Shown here in pieces: positions 11,946 to 23,110 of a DNA stretch of 64,000 bases. The stretch's first letter is position 1. Every line of letters begins with the position of its first letter. The notes under the pieces were generated by a model, which was not told the origin of the DNA, did no database searches, and saw nothing but the letters and a program-made list of their open reading frames with translations. The translations under genes and the position numbers were made by a program. This DNA comes from Rhizophlyctis rosea. Taxonomy: Eukaryota; Chytridiomycota; Chytridiomycetes; Rhizophlyctidales; Rhizophlyctidaceae. The stretch is taken from contig JADGJC010000078.1 of assembly GCA_027596075.1 (NCBI GenBank), positions 81,429-145,428 on the forward strand. The letters run 5' to 3'.

Positions 11946-12420
11946 TCAAACCCAAACAGTAGGTTCCTCAATGATGGTCTCCACCGGTTTGATTTGCCCC
12001 GTGCAGCATTTGTAGTTGGACCCTCCTGGACAATATCCTGGACAACATATCAAATGGAGATCAGCTCTTGAGGGGAAGATATGCAAAGCCCCCAGCCGTC
12101 CGTCAAAACCCACAAACTCCACACAATCACATAAACACACCTGAGACAAACTTCCCACCCGAACACCCATCCGCAGTCCACTTGCAAATCCCATCGGAAT
12201 CAGGTCCACACTCAGTCACTTCGCAACACTTGATGCTGTTTCCGTCATACGGGCAGTTGTTGTTGGAGATGTACTTCACGTAATGGCCTTTGGGAGCCTT
12301 GCACTTGGAGGTGTCGACACAGATGCCATCCTTGATGCCATGCGAGCAATGACCGTTGATGGCGGCTGAGGCGGCCATGGCGAAGAGGAGGAGGGAGGTG
12401 AGGATTGTGAGGCGGGGCAT
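11946..12420 (-). CDS. small secreted cysteine-rich protein with two modules
   Basis: Exons 12420-12141 and 12037-11946 encode 123 residues. The N-terminus MPRLTILTSLLLFAMAASA is a clear signal peptide. The mature chain holds two copies of a six-cysteine module with the same order: single Cys, Cys about 7 later, Cys about 6 later, then a Cys and a final CC pair (…NNNCPYDGNSIKCC, and …GYCPGGSNYKCC). The intron interrupts the second module just before its GYCPGG segment. Similar 'GYCPG...CC' modules occur as adjuncts in fungal secreted lysozyme-like enzymes and in orphan secreted proteins (family knowledge), but here they stand alone with no catalytic domain. An extracellular binding or effector-like role is possible but unproven. 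The start was chosen at the methionine that opens the signal peptide. Confidence 0.75.
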
Positions 12421-13515
12421 GGTTGGAAGTTGAAAGGGGATGCGTTGGTGGTTGTTCCGAGTGAGGTTTGACGTCCTGGTTGAGAACAGGTGAGCCAATT
12501 TATATTGTTTTCCAAAGACTTCAAAAGTTCGTTGTGTTCATAATAGAAGGTCCCTTTACGTGTCTGTGATCTTGGGTACAAATTCGCACCCCTCACTGCG
12601 CATTGTGTCCCGGTACTTAGCCGAGACTGCCCTCCTTTCAAAAATGCCCCAATGCAGTACAAATTGAGGTTGCACAGAGTCACAGGCCGATCAAGGGTAA
12701 TTGCTCCTCCATCCCGCAGCCTCTTCATTTTAGTCAATCTTGTGTTTTGGGTACACCTACAGGCTAGTTGCATGTACTATGTGGGTTACTACAAGGTCGG
12801 GTGGAGAGTGCGGAAAGTCGGGAATCCCTCAAGATGAAGTTTGGCCACAATCATATGATATGTACGGCAATCTCCTCACCTAATTATAAGATTAGGAGGA
12901 TGCTTCACGTATGTAATGCGTCTGCACCATTCCATAGAACATGACCGGGCAGCCGGGCGTATTCAAAGGACACCTCAAGCGGTTGGGGTTCAAGGTGGTT
13001 TGTGAAACCGGATAGAGATTGGCGCTGACTGCCTGAAGCCCAAACTGCACAGCCCAGCCGCGCGAGGGTCCTTTTTTGGCTGTAGGACCCTCGCGCACTC
13101 AACATCGTTTCAGATTCCAATTGCAATTTGGATGCCTTTGAGTTTTTGTGACTGAGAGACCACCTGCTCCACCTGGTAAACATTGCACCCATCGTGTGTT
13201 AGATTGGCAACCTTTCCCAGCGGAACAATCATCTTCTTCTCCATGTCTGAAATGATGCAAGTCCGTACAGATAGTGCCACCTAGCTGCAATGAAGCGAGC
13301 AACCATCAGAACTCCGACGTCCAATCTAACTATTACACAAAAACACACCCTGCTCATCAAGTGCCTTGCATTGATAACGAACCATCGAACATCAATCGGA
13401 GGTCGCCTTCGACATACCGTCTCAAGTATTTTACAAAAAAGGTGTGCCCACCTGCACAAAGTCCAAACTGTTTCAGCTCAACCTCGATTCTCTTCACACC
13501 CCGAAACAAGCAACA
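12421..13515. other. no gene recognised
   Basis: Roughly 1.1 kb without a supported gene. Around 13060-13090 there is a short inverted repeat (gcgagggtcct ... aggaccctcgcgc) that could form a hairpin. Otherwise nothing stands out. Confidence 0.4.
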
Positions 13516-14262
13516 ACGTCCGCATGTACAAACCCCTTCCAAACCCACTGCCTTCCCCCCGAGATCATTGACCGCATCTTTTCGACTAGATCGGCGACTA
13601 TCTTATAATCAATGTCCTCACGACCCAATGCGCCTCGTCAATAACTTCAATAAGCTATCAGACTGCTATCCGATTCGGGCTGCGCCCTCTCCACCGCCAA
13701 ATGGCCATAGGGCTCGCAATAAGATGCATCAAGTGAGTTTCATCCTCAAGGGTGCGAAGGCATCTTACTTGTACAGTGCGGCGCTTTTTCGAATCACACA
13801 CTTCACAATAACCACGTCTCTCAGGGGAGCCCTCGATCTGGCATCAAAAATCCTCAAGTTCTGCTGAACCCGATGCTTCCATTCTCTTACAGTCTTCGGA
13901 ATCTAGTCGGTCTTGCATACTCTCTCAGAGGGGACTTCTATCTCAGCATGATCGAGGAGGCAGCTCGTCGACATTTGACAAGAATGAGATTTACAAGGCA
14001 TCAGGAACGGAAGAGTATCAAGCTGGGGCCGCCTGCTTCGATCACATCGAACTTCTGGCAAATCATCGATCCGGCTCCGTCTGGTAGAAAAGCACTTGTT
14101 CTGAAAGACGTCGAGATTGATGGTGCTGTTCATAAGTCTGATTGCGTGTACAACGGCCTGGATGGTACTGGGCTATAGTCAATCTATTGATCCACTGGGA
14201 AGGCAAAGTCGTTCTGCTGTCCAATGACGCATTGGTCATCGGGAAGTGCTCCTGCAATGTGA
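13516..14262 (+). pseudogene. F-box-like paralogue 3, decayed
   Basis: Aligned to the copies at 1786 and 10826, this locus keeps the whole layout but is broken. The start codon position reads ACG (13516-13518) instead of ATG. The F-box block PFQTHCLPPEIIDRIF is followed by a frame change and then by TAG in place of the family tyrosine before IGDYL. A further frame change precedes GLRPLHRQMA. The intron donor (gtgagt at 13733) and acceptor (ctctcag, ending 13824) are retained. Exon 2 needs one shift at a run of five A before NPQVLLNPMLPF and another near 14155 before the C-terminal block. At least five lesions make this a true pseudogene and not a sequencing slip. Confidence 0.75.
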
Positions 14263-14708
14263 GTAAAGTCGGTTTGACGGAAGGTGTGAGACCTTTTTGC
14301 AGAATAGTTGTGATCCGCGCTTGCAGTCGCAGCAACAGGGATCATTTATACCAACTGCAAGGGATTAGTCAAAACCCTTACATCTTGACGGTGCTGACGC
14401 TACGGTTGCTTGAAGTTCCCCGCATTTTCAGAGCTCGCACACATAGTGAATGTCATGAATCTGGAAACACAATTGCACAGTATCGTCGCGATTGATTGCA
14501 AGTAGGACCAAAGTTCGCAGAATCGTCATCCCGATCGGACAGCACGACTCAATTGCCCTCACCACCCTGTTCCCATTGCCCAGCAAAGAGAAGATGATTG
14601 CGACGATGTATGACCTTTTGAACCACATTATCGCCTTCGAATTGCTAACATCTTCAAGCTATCGTTTGCTCGCTTCGACAGACCGACCAATCAACTACAA
14701 CCAGACAC
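14263..14708. other. no gene recognised
   Basis: About 450 bases between the pseudogene and the 3' end of the next F-box gene. No supported feature. Confidence 0.4.
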
Positions 14709-16010
14709 CTACTCATCCACCCGATCATTCCCTTCCAACCATCGCCAATAGTAACGGTTCTTACCCACCCCACCCGTCCTCCTCCCCTTTCCGTCAACAG
14801 GATACTCGATGGTACTAAAGTAATATCCCTTCCTCTTCTCCTCTTCGTTGCCCTCCAGCGGAGTCACCAAGGTTCTGTAGCTCCTAAGCTTCGGACAAAG
14901 AATCCTAAACACATCCATGCGCGGCTGTATCGCAGCAAACAAGATCCCCCAATCCTCCGTCAGAGTGAGTACACATTGCCGCTCAACATTATTGACAGGG
15001 ACGGCAAACTCGTAAGGGAGTTTGTAAAGAAGATTCAACTTCATATCAAACACCCAACAATCCCGCCGGCACACAAGAATGATGAAAAATCTCGTCAATT
15101 CAATCCAATCGCAACGCTCGTCGATGGGAAGGGTGTACGAGGCGAGTTGCTGTCGATCTTTCAAGCGCATGAGGCGAAGCGTTCCCGGGATACCCGCTGG
15201 GATGTGTGCAACGAGAGATTCCGTCATTGCACAAAGCGATTCGATTGAATATGTGCAGTGGAGGGAGATAGTAGAGGATGTAGTGCTAGAGTAGATGATA
15301 TTGAATCGGCTTGTTCCCGTCCCATACTCAATGCTGAGCTGGGACCCGCAAATAAAGTGGTTGTGTCCACGCAGAGGTAGTACCGGTGACAGTGTTGCAT
15401 TGCCTGTGTCCCAATGTCGCAATTCAAAGTTTACGCTACCATCAGGTGGGTCGCAAACTGCGATGTTAGGTCGTTTATAGATAACGTCGTACGCGAGATT
15501 CTGAATTGGGCTGGAGATGATTGATGATTCGGTGAAAACGGTGTCGATGTGGGTGTCATCAGGGGAGGGTTTCTTATTCGCGGAATCGTTCTCGATGACA
15601 ACTTGACCAGTAGGTCGGACACCGCATGGATAGGGCAGTCCGAGCGCATGTGCAGTCGTCAAATCCAGTACAACCCCACCACTCCTCCTCATCAACCCCT
15701 CGCTCCCCCTCAACTCCTCCACCCCCTCCATAACCTCAAACTCCCTCACCTCCCCTCCATTCCCCAACCGCATCCAAGCCCACCACAAAGTCGCAACATC
15801 CCTATAATTCTCCTCCCCATATAAAACCGGATAACACCCCTCCGGAAACCCCCGAACGAGCTTCGCCTTCCAGATCTGAACGTGACTGCTACGTATGATC
15901 GTGTACCACTGTTTGCAGACGCGTTCGCAGAGGAGGAGGTCGGGGATTGATACGTCGAAGGAGGCGAAGAGGTGGACGAGGATGTCGGGGAGGAGTTGGA
16001 CGGGTGCCAT
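14709..16010 (-). CDS. F-box protein (single exon)
   Basis: An intronless frame of 433 residues starting MAPVQLLPDILVHLF. The N-terminal F-box is clear: LLPDILVHLFASFDVSIPDL, then LLLCERVCKQWYTII, which matches the helix-leucine-cysteine-tryptophan pattern that binds Skp1. The rest has scattered Trp/Asp-rich beta-strand-like segments (VFELRHWDTGN-like, LVCRRDCWVFDMKLNLLYKL) suggesting a beta-propeller-like domain, as in many fungal F-box proteins, but no canonical WD40 or Kelch repeats. The frame stays open upstream of 16010 to 16172. I prefer the downstream ATG because the F-box begins six residues later, at the usual distance. Substrate unknown. Unlike the three small copies nearby it is intact and not closely related to them. 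Confidence 0.7.
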   Translation of the reverse strand: MAPVQLLPDILVHLFASFDVSIPDLLLCERVCKQWYTIIRSSHVQIWKAKLVRGFPEGCYPVLYGEENYRDVATLWWAWMRLGNGGEVREFEVMEGVEELRGSEGLMRRSGGVVLDLTTAHALGLPYPCGVRPTGQVVIENDSANKKPSPDDTHIDTVFTESSIISSPIQNLAYDVIYKRPNIAVCDPPDGSVNFELRHWDTGNATLSPVLPLRGHNHFICGSQLSIEYGTGTSRFNIIYSSTTSSTISLHCTYSIESLCAMTESLVAHIPAGIPGTLRLMRLKDRQQLASYTLPIDERCDWIELTRFFIILVCRRDCWVFDMKLNLLYKLPYEFAVPVNNVERQCVLTLTEDWGILFAAIQPRMDVFRILCPKLRSYRTLVTPLEGNEEEKRKGYYFSTIEYPVDGKGRRTGGVGKNRYYWRWLEGNDRVDE

Positions 16011-16666
16011 GTTCTTAGAAAGGGGCGTTCTTGTGATAGTGGGGCTGGTGAAGGTGAATACGATTGGAACTATCAGCGACCGCAGGGACGTGGGACGAGA
16101 TTGAGCATTTCTGATGAGCTTACCCGAACAGAGAGTTCGACCAAACAAACACGCCGGAAGATTGGAGGACACTACGTGAGGTTGATTGCAGCGGCAACGG
16201 AGAGCTCCGTAGTGGGTGAGGTATTACTTGTACTCCGTGCTAGAGTACTTTGCAAGATGATGAGAAAGCCAGCAAGAAGATCAAACCCACAACAGATATG
16301 TGTCGCCTGGGGCTACTTTGAGGGTCCCAAATTTGGGCCCTGACTATTGAACCCCCGTAAAACAAACACCCTCGCAGCAACTTCCCCAGGATTCACTCCC
16401 CATATGCCGCAACATGATAACGCGTATGTATAGCATGTCATAAACTTACGTTCAGTCAATGAACGACCTTCTTCAATGCGGTCCCCCGTCAACCCCATTA
16501 GACATAAATGCAAGGATATTTAAGTCATTTTGAGCAAAGTACTGCAAGTTTTGCTGCGCAAAAAAGCAAAGTAAACAATGCAAAGGAGCTATCCTCCCCA
16601 ACAGAAACCACCCATCGAAATCGTAGAAACGCACCGCTACCTATCCGCCCCTATCAAACAGCTACG
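16011..16666. other. no gene recognised
   Basis: About 650 bases: promoter side of the F-box gene at 16010 and the 3' flank of the minus-strand gene ending at 16667. No recognised element. Confidence 0.4.
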
Positions 16667-19111
16667 CTAGTCCCTCCCCCACAAAGCATTGAACAAGAGC
16701 CTAACGTCTTCCTGCATTCCACACCTAGTCCTGAACCACGGCCCTTCCCATTCCGCCTCCTCCTTCTCAAACGCTTCCAATTCCGCCCGCTTAGCCAAGA
16801 GCCGCTTCAAACTTGCCTCTTCCCGCTCGTACCCATCAGCTTTTGCCCGTATCTCGTGAATGTTGCTTTGGAGCCATTCCGCCTGCTCTTGTTGCTCCTC
16901 CGATAGAGTTCTTTCCGGCCTCGATTGTGACCCGTCTGCTTCACCGTCGCCCCTCGACACTTCTCCCGATGCACCCTTCAGTGCCGCCAGCTGCATCGAA
17001 TGCTCGTCAGCTGTCGCGCGCAATCCTTGAATTCTGAATCGCGTTCGTTCCAATTCTGACTGCAATGCATCCCACCGATTGACCTCCGTATGGGACCCTG
17101 CTGCAGAGCTTGTGTTCAACCCGCCCGCTCGAGCATTCACGTCCGAACCTTCAACATCCCATTTCGCACCGCCAGACATCAATCCTTGGGAAGTCTCCAC
17201 GCCTGAGCTTTCACGACCAGTTCCCACGCCCCCAATCCCAAGTCCCGCCGCACTTCCAACGTCTACACCCGCCGAACTTCCGACGCCAGATCCCTTGGCA
17301 ACCTCCACACTGGGTGCTCCCGTTGCCTCCCGATCCCATGCGCGTTCCCTAGGGTATTCATACACTCCGTGATAGACAGACAAGTGATCACCCCCCTTCA
17401 AAAGGACATCCTCAATAGAATATTCCATCAACCCAAATGCCACCACACGAACCGTCGATGCGTATGCCCCGGCGATAAGAAGTCGCATAAAGTCTCGCGG
17501 CGGGCACTCAAATGAGAGATATTCCAAGACAGTTGTCAAGGCTTCTTCGGAGCCGAGGGTGGGGCGGAAGTCGCGAAGGTCCCAGTCATGAGAGTCGGAA
17601 AAGTGAGGGTTGTAATCGTAGCCGCGATTACGACAGTGAACATCGATGATTGTGAGACGGCAAGTATCGACAATCGCGTGGAGGAAACAAGTGCTTTGCC
17701 CAAGGACGTTTTTGTCATTGAGACCGATGCGATGGTAGAAGATGATTCGGACTGGTTTGCGACCTGGATCCGCCGGCTGAAAGTGATTGTGAATAACTGT
17801 TTTTGGATCAAAAGTGCGACTGAACCGTACCTTCAGTTCAAAAACCACTTTCATTTCGAGCCCCTTCGAGTGTAAACCACCCATGAGGCTTTTGCGGCGA
17901 TTTGGATAGTCCGGCATGTAGACAGAAGGGACTTGCTCGCTCCAACTTTCAATCACATTCAGATGGTTCCTGAACCAGTCGACGAGGCAATGGTCCCCGG
18001 CGTTCCTGTCGTAGAAGTAATTGCTGATAGCCGTCGGAGGATCCGCGCAATCCATGGCTTTCATCATGCCACAAAACCCTTCCAGCCTGCGCAACCCTAT
18101 GACCGCTTGCTTCATCCGAATCTGTGGGATCATGCCGTTGACGACGGCGGCCGTTGTACGAGGAGGTGAGGAGAGCAGACGGCTTCGAGCGACGTTTACG
18201 AGCGCAACAAATTCCTCCGGAACGACAACATGGTACCTCCCTTGCCAATCAGGGCAAAAATCTTTCTCCATGTCCGACTTCTCCCCAGCATCCCCCATTT
18301 GATAGACATTGAGACACACCGCGTCGACGACAGCCTTGAAATGCGCGGCAGACCTCTCAATCCCCAAGATACTCGCAGCACGTGCTGCTGCCTCGTCCGC
18401 ATCTTGGATTTCGAAGTTCATAGCATAGCTACCCTCCAAAAATAATCTGAATATGACGTATTCACCACCGGGGTACTGTTCAGTGGAAGGAAGGACCATT
18501 GACAAATGGGCATCGCCAATTTCGCTGCGTTCGCAGAGAGTCTTTCTCATTTGCAGTATCAGGATAACCGTGGCACCTGAGGGTAGCCTCACTTCAACGA
18601 CCCGATAACGGCACACGCGCGGGCTCAGGTACTTTCGATCGAAGAGGACGGTTACGGCGTCGAAGTGGAAGGGTGAGAGAGCAGTGTTTTGCTGATCATC
18701 GGGGGTACCCACGAAAGAGGTGTCCGCTTCATCGTACGGATACTGCTCAAGTTCATCGCTCCGATACAAGCCGAACGGCTCCGGAGGGTTCACAGGGTTT
18801 CTGGCTTTCAGGTCCGACAGGGCGAAGACGAGCAACTGCAGTTTCTTTTGGTACGCAAATTAATCTTTGGTAAGGGCGTCGTCTGCACGGTTTTCATGGC
18901 CAACGTCCGGTGGCACAGGAAGTGCGGCAAGAGTATTCTCCAACTTCGAGATGAGACTGAAAGCAAAGCAGTTGATCACGATCTGGTTGTAGCTTCGGGA
19001 AACGAGACGAAGTGTGGTCAGAGTCGTCGCGTCAAGACGGTCGAATAGAAGCGTCAGCACGAGGTCAGGAAGCGTTGCCAACGAGGGTGATGCTGGTTGA
19101 CAGGACGCCAT
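16667..19111 (-). CDS. F-box N-terminus plus long unknown C-terminal region
   Basis: Starts at 19111 with MASCQPASPSLATLPDLVLT, followed by LFDRLDATTLTTLRLVSRSY, a good F-box. The same frame meets a TAA at about 18859 and then reopens for roughly 725 residues to 16667. The long part has a mixed alpha/beta region of about 450 residues that I cannot assign, a Gly/Ser/Val-rich linker (about residues 500-590), and a C-terminal heptad-rich segment (EYEREEASLKRLLAKRAELE-like) likely to form a coiled coil. Because the frame is continuous across the stop, the likely explanations are a small in-frame intron (for example a 69-nt one ending in ctgcag just before the reopened frame), stop-codon loss of function, or two separate genes. 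The first seems best, though its possible donors are weak. Confidence 0.5.
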
Positions 19112-19592
19112 GTTGTGTTTCCTTTCAATGTAATCTGAGTACGTCAAGATGATGGGGTGTCAGTTGGGAGCTTGGCGCAGGCTCTATCCGCGTCAAAGGG
19201 TGTCGTCAACCGAGACTTACCAATAGCCTGCACAAGGCCTTTGCTATCGACGAGTTTAGTCTGAGGCGCGCGGTGATGAACAAGCTTAATAGATGGGATG
19301 TATTTTGAGGAAGATCGTGGGAAAGATCGTGAGAAATCATGGGAAAGCTGGAGGGTGAGGGGCTTTATTTATATGTATTCACAGCAAGTGGCTTGACCAT
19401 TTTTGCCACATTTTGCATGACTGTGCCTGAAGCGCAGCGCCAAACAAGACGCGCTAGACGGGCAAATCGGCGGCCATCACGATCTTCTTCCTCTCTCTTG
19501 AATCTCCTGCTCTCCTCTGTCGCTCTCTCTGCATTTACCCTAAACTTCTCTGTATAAAATCAACCGCCGAACCTCAGCTCTCTTTGGAAATA
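19112..19592. promoter_or_regulatory. divergent intergenic region
   Basis: Separates the minus-strand F-box gene from the plus-strand HTH gene, so it must hold both promoters. Near 19310-19345 there is a short tandem run based on gaaagatcgtg. A pyrimidine-rich tract with tataaa-like sequence (19550-19560) lies about 35 bases before the HTH start codon. Confidence 0.45.
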
Positions 19593-20459
19593 ATGGGTGA
19601 ACCCATGTTGGAATCGAGCACCGCGAATACTTCGCCACCTCCTTCTGACGGCACTAACGACGCGACCATGACTGTCGATACAACACCAAACCCGTTCTTC
19701 ACTCCAGCGCACCAGCACGCACTCTCCCCCGCAGACTCGTCACCGACAACTCTTTCCCCACCTACTCCCCTCCAAACAACCACAACACACACCACCGACA
19801 TCCAAACACCAAACGCCACGCAACCGCCAGCCCCTTCAACCGACTCACAACCCTCCACCATATTCCCCTCCCTCCCACCAACCTTCCAACCCCCCTTCAC
19901 ACCCCAACAACTCGCCGAAGCCCTAACTCTCCTCGCCCGCCCCCCCTCTCCCGAACTGCACACACCAACACCGCTCTCCCTCTCCCAACCCCGCAAAGAA
20001 CTAACCCACACCCAACGCGAAGCAATAGCCCTCCTCCACAAACACGCCCACACCCCCGCCCAAATCGCAAAACTCGAAAACCTCTCAATATCAACCGTCC
20101 GCCGCACCCTAAAACGCCTAGAAGAAACCGGCTCCCCACACCCAACGAAACGCTCAGGTCGTCCAAAAAACCTCAACGAGGATGAACAACAACTTCTCTT
20201 GCGATATGTCACGGATCCGGAACATTGCAAACAACCTGTGAGGACGATTCTGAGTCAATTGGAGGAAGAGCACGGCATACATCTCGGACCGCATGCTTTC
20301 TACAACTATTTAAAGGTGTTGGGTGTGAAAGATGGTGGACGGACGGTAAAATCACGACCTACGACACCAGCACGGCGCACCATACGATCATCGCAAGCTG
20401 CTGCTGCTGCTGCTGCCGCCGCTGCCGCCAGATCTCTTCCTTCAGAAACATTCACATAG
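19593..20459 (+). CDS. stand-alone transposase-type helix-turn-helix protein
   Basis: 288 residues from the ATG at 19593. The first ~130 are low-complexity Pro/Thr/Ser. Then comes LTHTQREAIALLHKHAHTPA, QIAKLENLSISTVRRTLKRL, a helix-turn-helix of the homeodomain-like type found at the N-terminus of Tc1/mariner-family transposases, followed by the basic 'SGRPKNLNEDEQQLLLRYV' segment that corresponds to the second (PAI/RED-like) helix bundle. The protein then ends in a polyalanine run. The DDE/D catalytic domain that should follow is absent, and there is no trace of it in the next 180 bases before PIGS. A domesticated DNA-binding domain acting as a transcription factor is the simplest reading. 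It is convergent with PIGS. Confidence 0.65.
   Translation: MGEPMLESSTANTSPPPSDGTNDATMTVDTTPNPFFTPAHQHALSPADSSPTTLSPPTPLQTTTTHTTDIQTPNATQPPAPSTDSQPSTIFPSLPPTFQPPFTPQQLAEALTLLARPPSPELHTPTPLSLSQPRKELTHTQREAIALLHKHAHTPAQIAKLENLSISTVRRTLKRLEETGSPHPTKRSGRPKNLNEDEQQLLLRYVTDPEHCKQPVRTILSQLEEEHGIHLGPHAFYNYLKVLGVKDGGRTVKSRPTTPARRTIRSSQAAAAAAAAAAARSLPSETFT
20396..20430 (+). repeat. CTG/CCG triplet repeat coding polyalanine
   Basis: A run of gctgct units passing into gccgcc encodes about twelve consecutive alanines near the C-terminus of the HTH protein. Such runs are prone to length change. Confidence 0.8.
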
Positions 20460-20639
20460 CAAATTACCCACAGCGTCCCTATCAACTGCAGTGCAGTTGT
20501 GGCCCGTTCCACTACTTGTAGAGAGCACGAGATACCAACAAACAAATTGTAAAACTCTGTAAATACCATTCCGGCAGAACCACCTCGAGTTTTTGCCTGT
20601 AAATACAATCTAACCACCACATACCCAACCAACTCCCCC

Positions 20640-23110
20640 TCACTCAACCTTCCTCTTCCCCCTCCCCTCCCTCCTCTTCTTCACCCACCCCTTAACCTCA
20701 CTCACAAACGCCGCCAAAACCGGTACACACACCGGCACGAACAACGGCATGTATATCGCGTATTTATGCTCGTCCGGGAAATACAGCATCGATACCATGG
20801 TTGGATCGAAGAATGCTGATTCGGCGTTGAGGATTGCGGTGCGGGAGTGAGAGAGGGCTATCGAGGGATCGGAGGAGGATTGGAGGGATGTATGGCACTG
20901 TGGGGATGCGTGGGTTCGTCAATGTCAGTGGTTCTTGAAAACTGATAGACGGCATACACATTTTCCAAACGAATAACTTCCTCACCTTCTGAATTGCATC
21001 AAGTGCCGTAATAACCTGCACACAAGCCGGAAATCAACATGAATATGAAACTCCCCCATGCTTCAATGCAAACTCCACCAATTCCTCACACCCCACCTTA
21101 GTCCTAATCTCATCCAAAACAACCATATTCTCCCCATCCTCAATCAACTTCGCCAACGAATTCACCGTCGTAACCGCATCCACCAAATTCTGTACCGTCC
21201 TCTCCCGAATCAATCTATCCAACTCCCACGCCGTAATCCCGCGCGTCGGGTCCGGTTCGTATGTGATCTTAACTCCAGGCTGCAAAATTCCAAACAGCAT
21301 GAATAGAGAAGTAATATCAAACAGCAGGAAAGGAAAGTTTCCATACCAACAACTTATCAGCATTCAAAACACTGCTCTCCTTCACTCCCAACAATCCCCT
21401 CAACTGCGCAACAAAAAGTTCCATAACGGGCTGCAGGTTGTCCAGATCTAACAGGTTCGACGCAGGTGGATCGCGAACGACGATACCGCCCCATCGCGGG
21501 ATCAAGAAGGCGTTGGTCGAGAGACGTTGGCCTGTGCATCAAAACAAGAATGTGTATGTTAGCAAGGCATGATACTACCGTTCAAGCAACAGCACACAGC
21601 AGACCATCAGATCTCAACAAAACCAACGGAGTTTGCGATTTCGGCGGGATGTACAGGACGAAATTCAGTGGTGTGCCTTTTGATACCGTGGATGCTTTGG
21701 AAAGACGTGCATGAGCATGGATGTCTCCTGTTACATGAATCAAAGCGCATACCAAGATTCCACTCAGCAGAGTTGATGAAATGCGGCAGATTATGCGGCC
21801 GCAGGTAATACACAGAGTTTCCTGCCTCCGGCTGAATAGGTAGTGCGGCATAATGTTGGATCTACGGATAGCAAATTATGTTAAATCACTGACCCAGCAC
21901 GGTGGGTGCAATCCAAAAGAAGTCACCTCATACCTGAGACGAGACGGAAAAGTCGGAAAGATTCGAAATAGCGTTAAGGAAGGGCGATATGAAATCTGGA
22001 TGCAAGAGTCAGCGTGCCAGATCTGCGCCGTGGAAAAAGGATCTCATGCACCCACAATCTATCCCATTCTGAATGTCCCACGATACATTCGCATCTCCCG
22101 GGTCGCCATTGAGCAGACTAAAAGCCAGTTGGTATTCAGATGCGTATTTGACCATTCGCATGTTGTCATGGTCGTGGGACTGACGTCAAACAAAAGGGAC
22201 CATGAGTACAGGCATGCGGAACTACATCGACGCACTCAGACATACATTCTCTTGCTTACGCGCAGATGCTAGGTATTTTCTCTGCTCATTAGCGAACAAT
22301 CCAGCAATGACAGCGGCGACGCGGTCGGGGAGCTGATCTTCGGATGTGGGGATTAGAGTGGCATGTCATATGAATGCACTGGATGAAATGTACCTGACGA
22401 ACAACTGGTACGAATAGTAATCTGTCCTGTTTTGCCTATGACCACTTCATCGTTGCCGGCTTCCGATCCCTTGCATGCAACCAGAACACGGTACTCGTTG
22501 TTCCCGTCTGCCATTAGGACGGATCAGTGGCACATTGGTATTGATGGACCGAGCTTCCAACGCTCACCTCGCTCTGCGCTTCTTTTTGCGCTATTCCCAT
22601 GCACATTGAATGTAAACAAAACGTTCACTGACCCCGCGGCCGGCTCTCCACCCTCTATCCTTTCTACAATCGATCCAGCAGCTGATGCATATGTAGCTAC
22701 CAGACGCTCCTCTACTAATTTTGATAATGCTACGGCATCCGGCTTTGATTGCTTATTATCTGGTGTTGTCACTTCCAGACCCAGGTTGAGCGGTACTTTC
22801 AGGTCCAACGCCTGGAGTTGGAGGGTTCAGCGCGCACAAGTTGGCTTTTCCTGAGGTATGCTGCTCACCCCAGGTTCCGCCCACCGTCGAATATCGCTAA
22901 AAGGAAGTGGTGCACGGAGTATTTCGGTTGTTTTCCACCATATCGGTGCGCCCAATAGGAAGATAGCGACAACGCTGAAGAGGATTATGCGGCGCGTCGA
23001 GGCTGTGGGAAACGAATGAGGCTCAAATGAGGTGAACTAGTTCTGACGAAAGTTGAGAAGCCCCCCCTACCATTATCTGCTGTGTTGATACTCTCCAGCT
23101 GTATTGCCAT
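20640..23110 (-). CDS. PIGS: GPI transamidase subunit PIG-S (Gpi17)
   Basis: A subunit of the ER-membrane GPI transamidase, which transfers preassembled GPI anchors to proteins. A short first exon (23110-23071) encodes MAIQLESINTADN, then exon 2 from 23002 encodes the N-terminal membrane helix and the diagnostic segment APIWWKTTEILRAPLPFSDI. Further exons give the large lumenal domain, with RWGGIVVRDPP and ELFVAQLRGLLGV near 21500 and ITAWELDRLIRERTVQNL near 21200, matching the family blocks around the WGG and WEL motifs. The last exon encodes FFDPTMVSMLYFPDEHKYA, a C-terminal helix and a basic tail (KKRREGRGKRK) facing the cytosol. The conserved order of these blocks makes the assignment firm. 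Many introns are present; exact borders in 21500-22800 were not all resolved. Confidence 0.9.

Noticed and set aside
21853..22272. Plus-strand gene of 139 codons
   Set aside because: It lies antisense within PIGS, whose conserved blocks flank it on both sides.
20640..23110. GTG start at 23236 for PIGS
   Set aside because: ATG at 23110 gives a short first exon that joins in phase to the membrane helix; the longer frame has no ATG.
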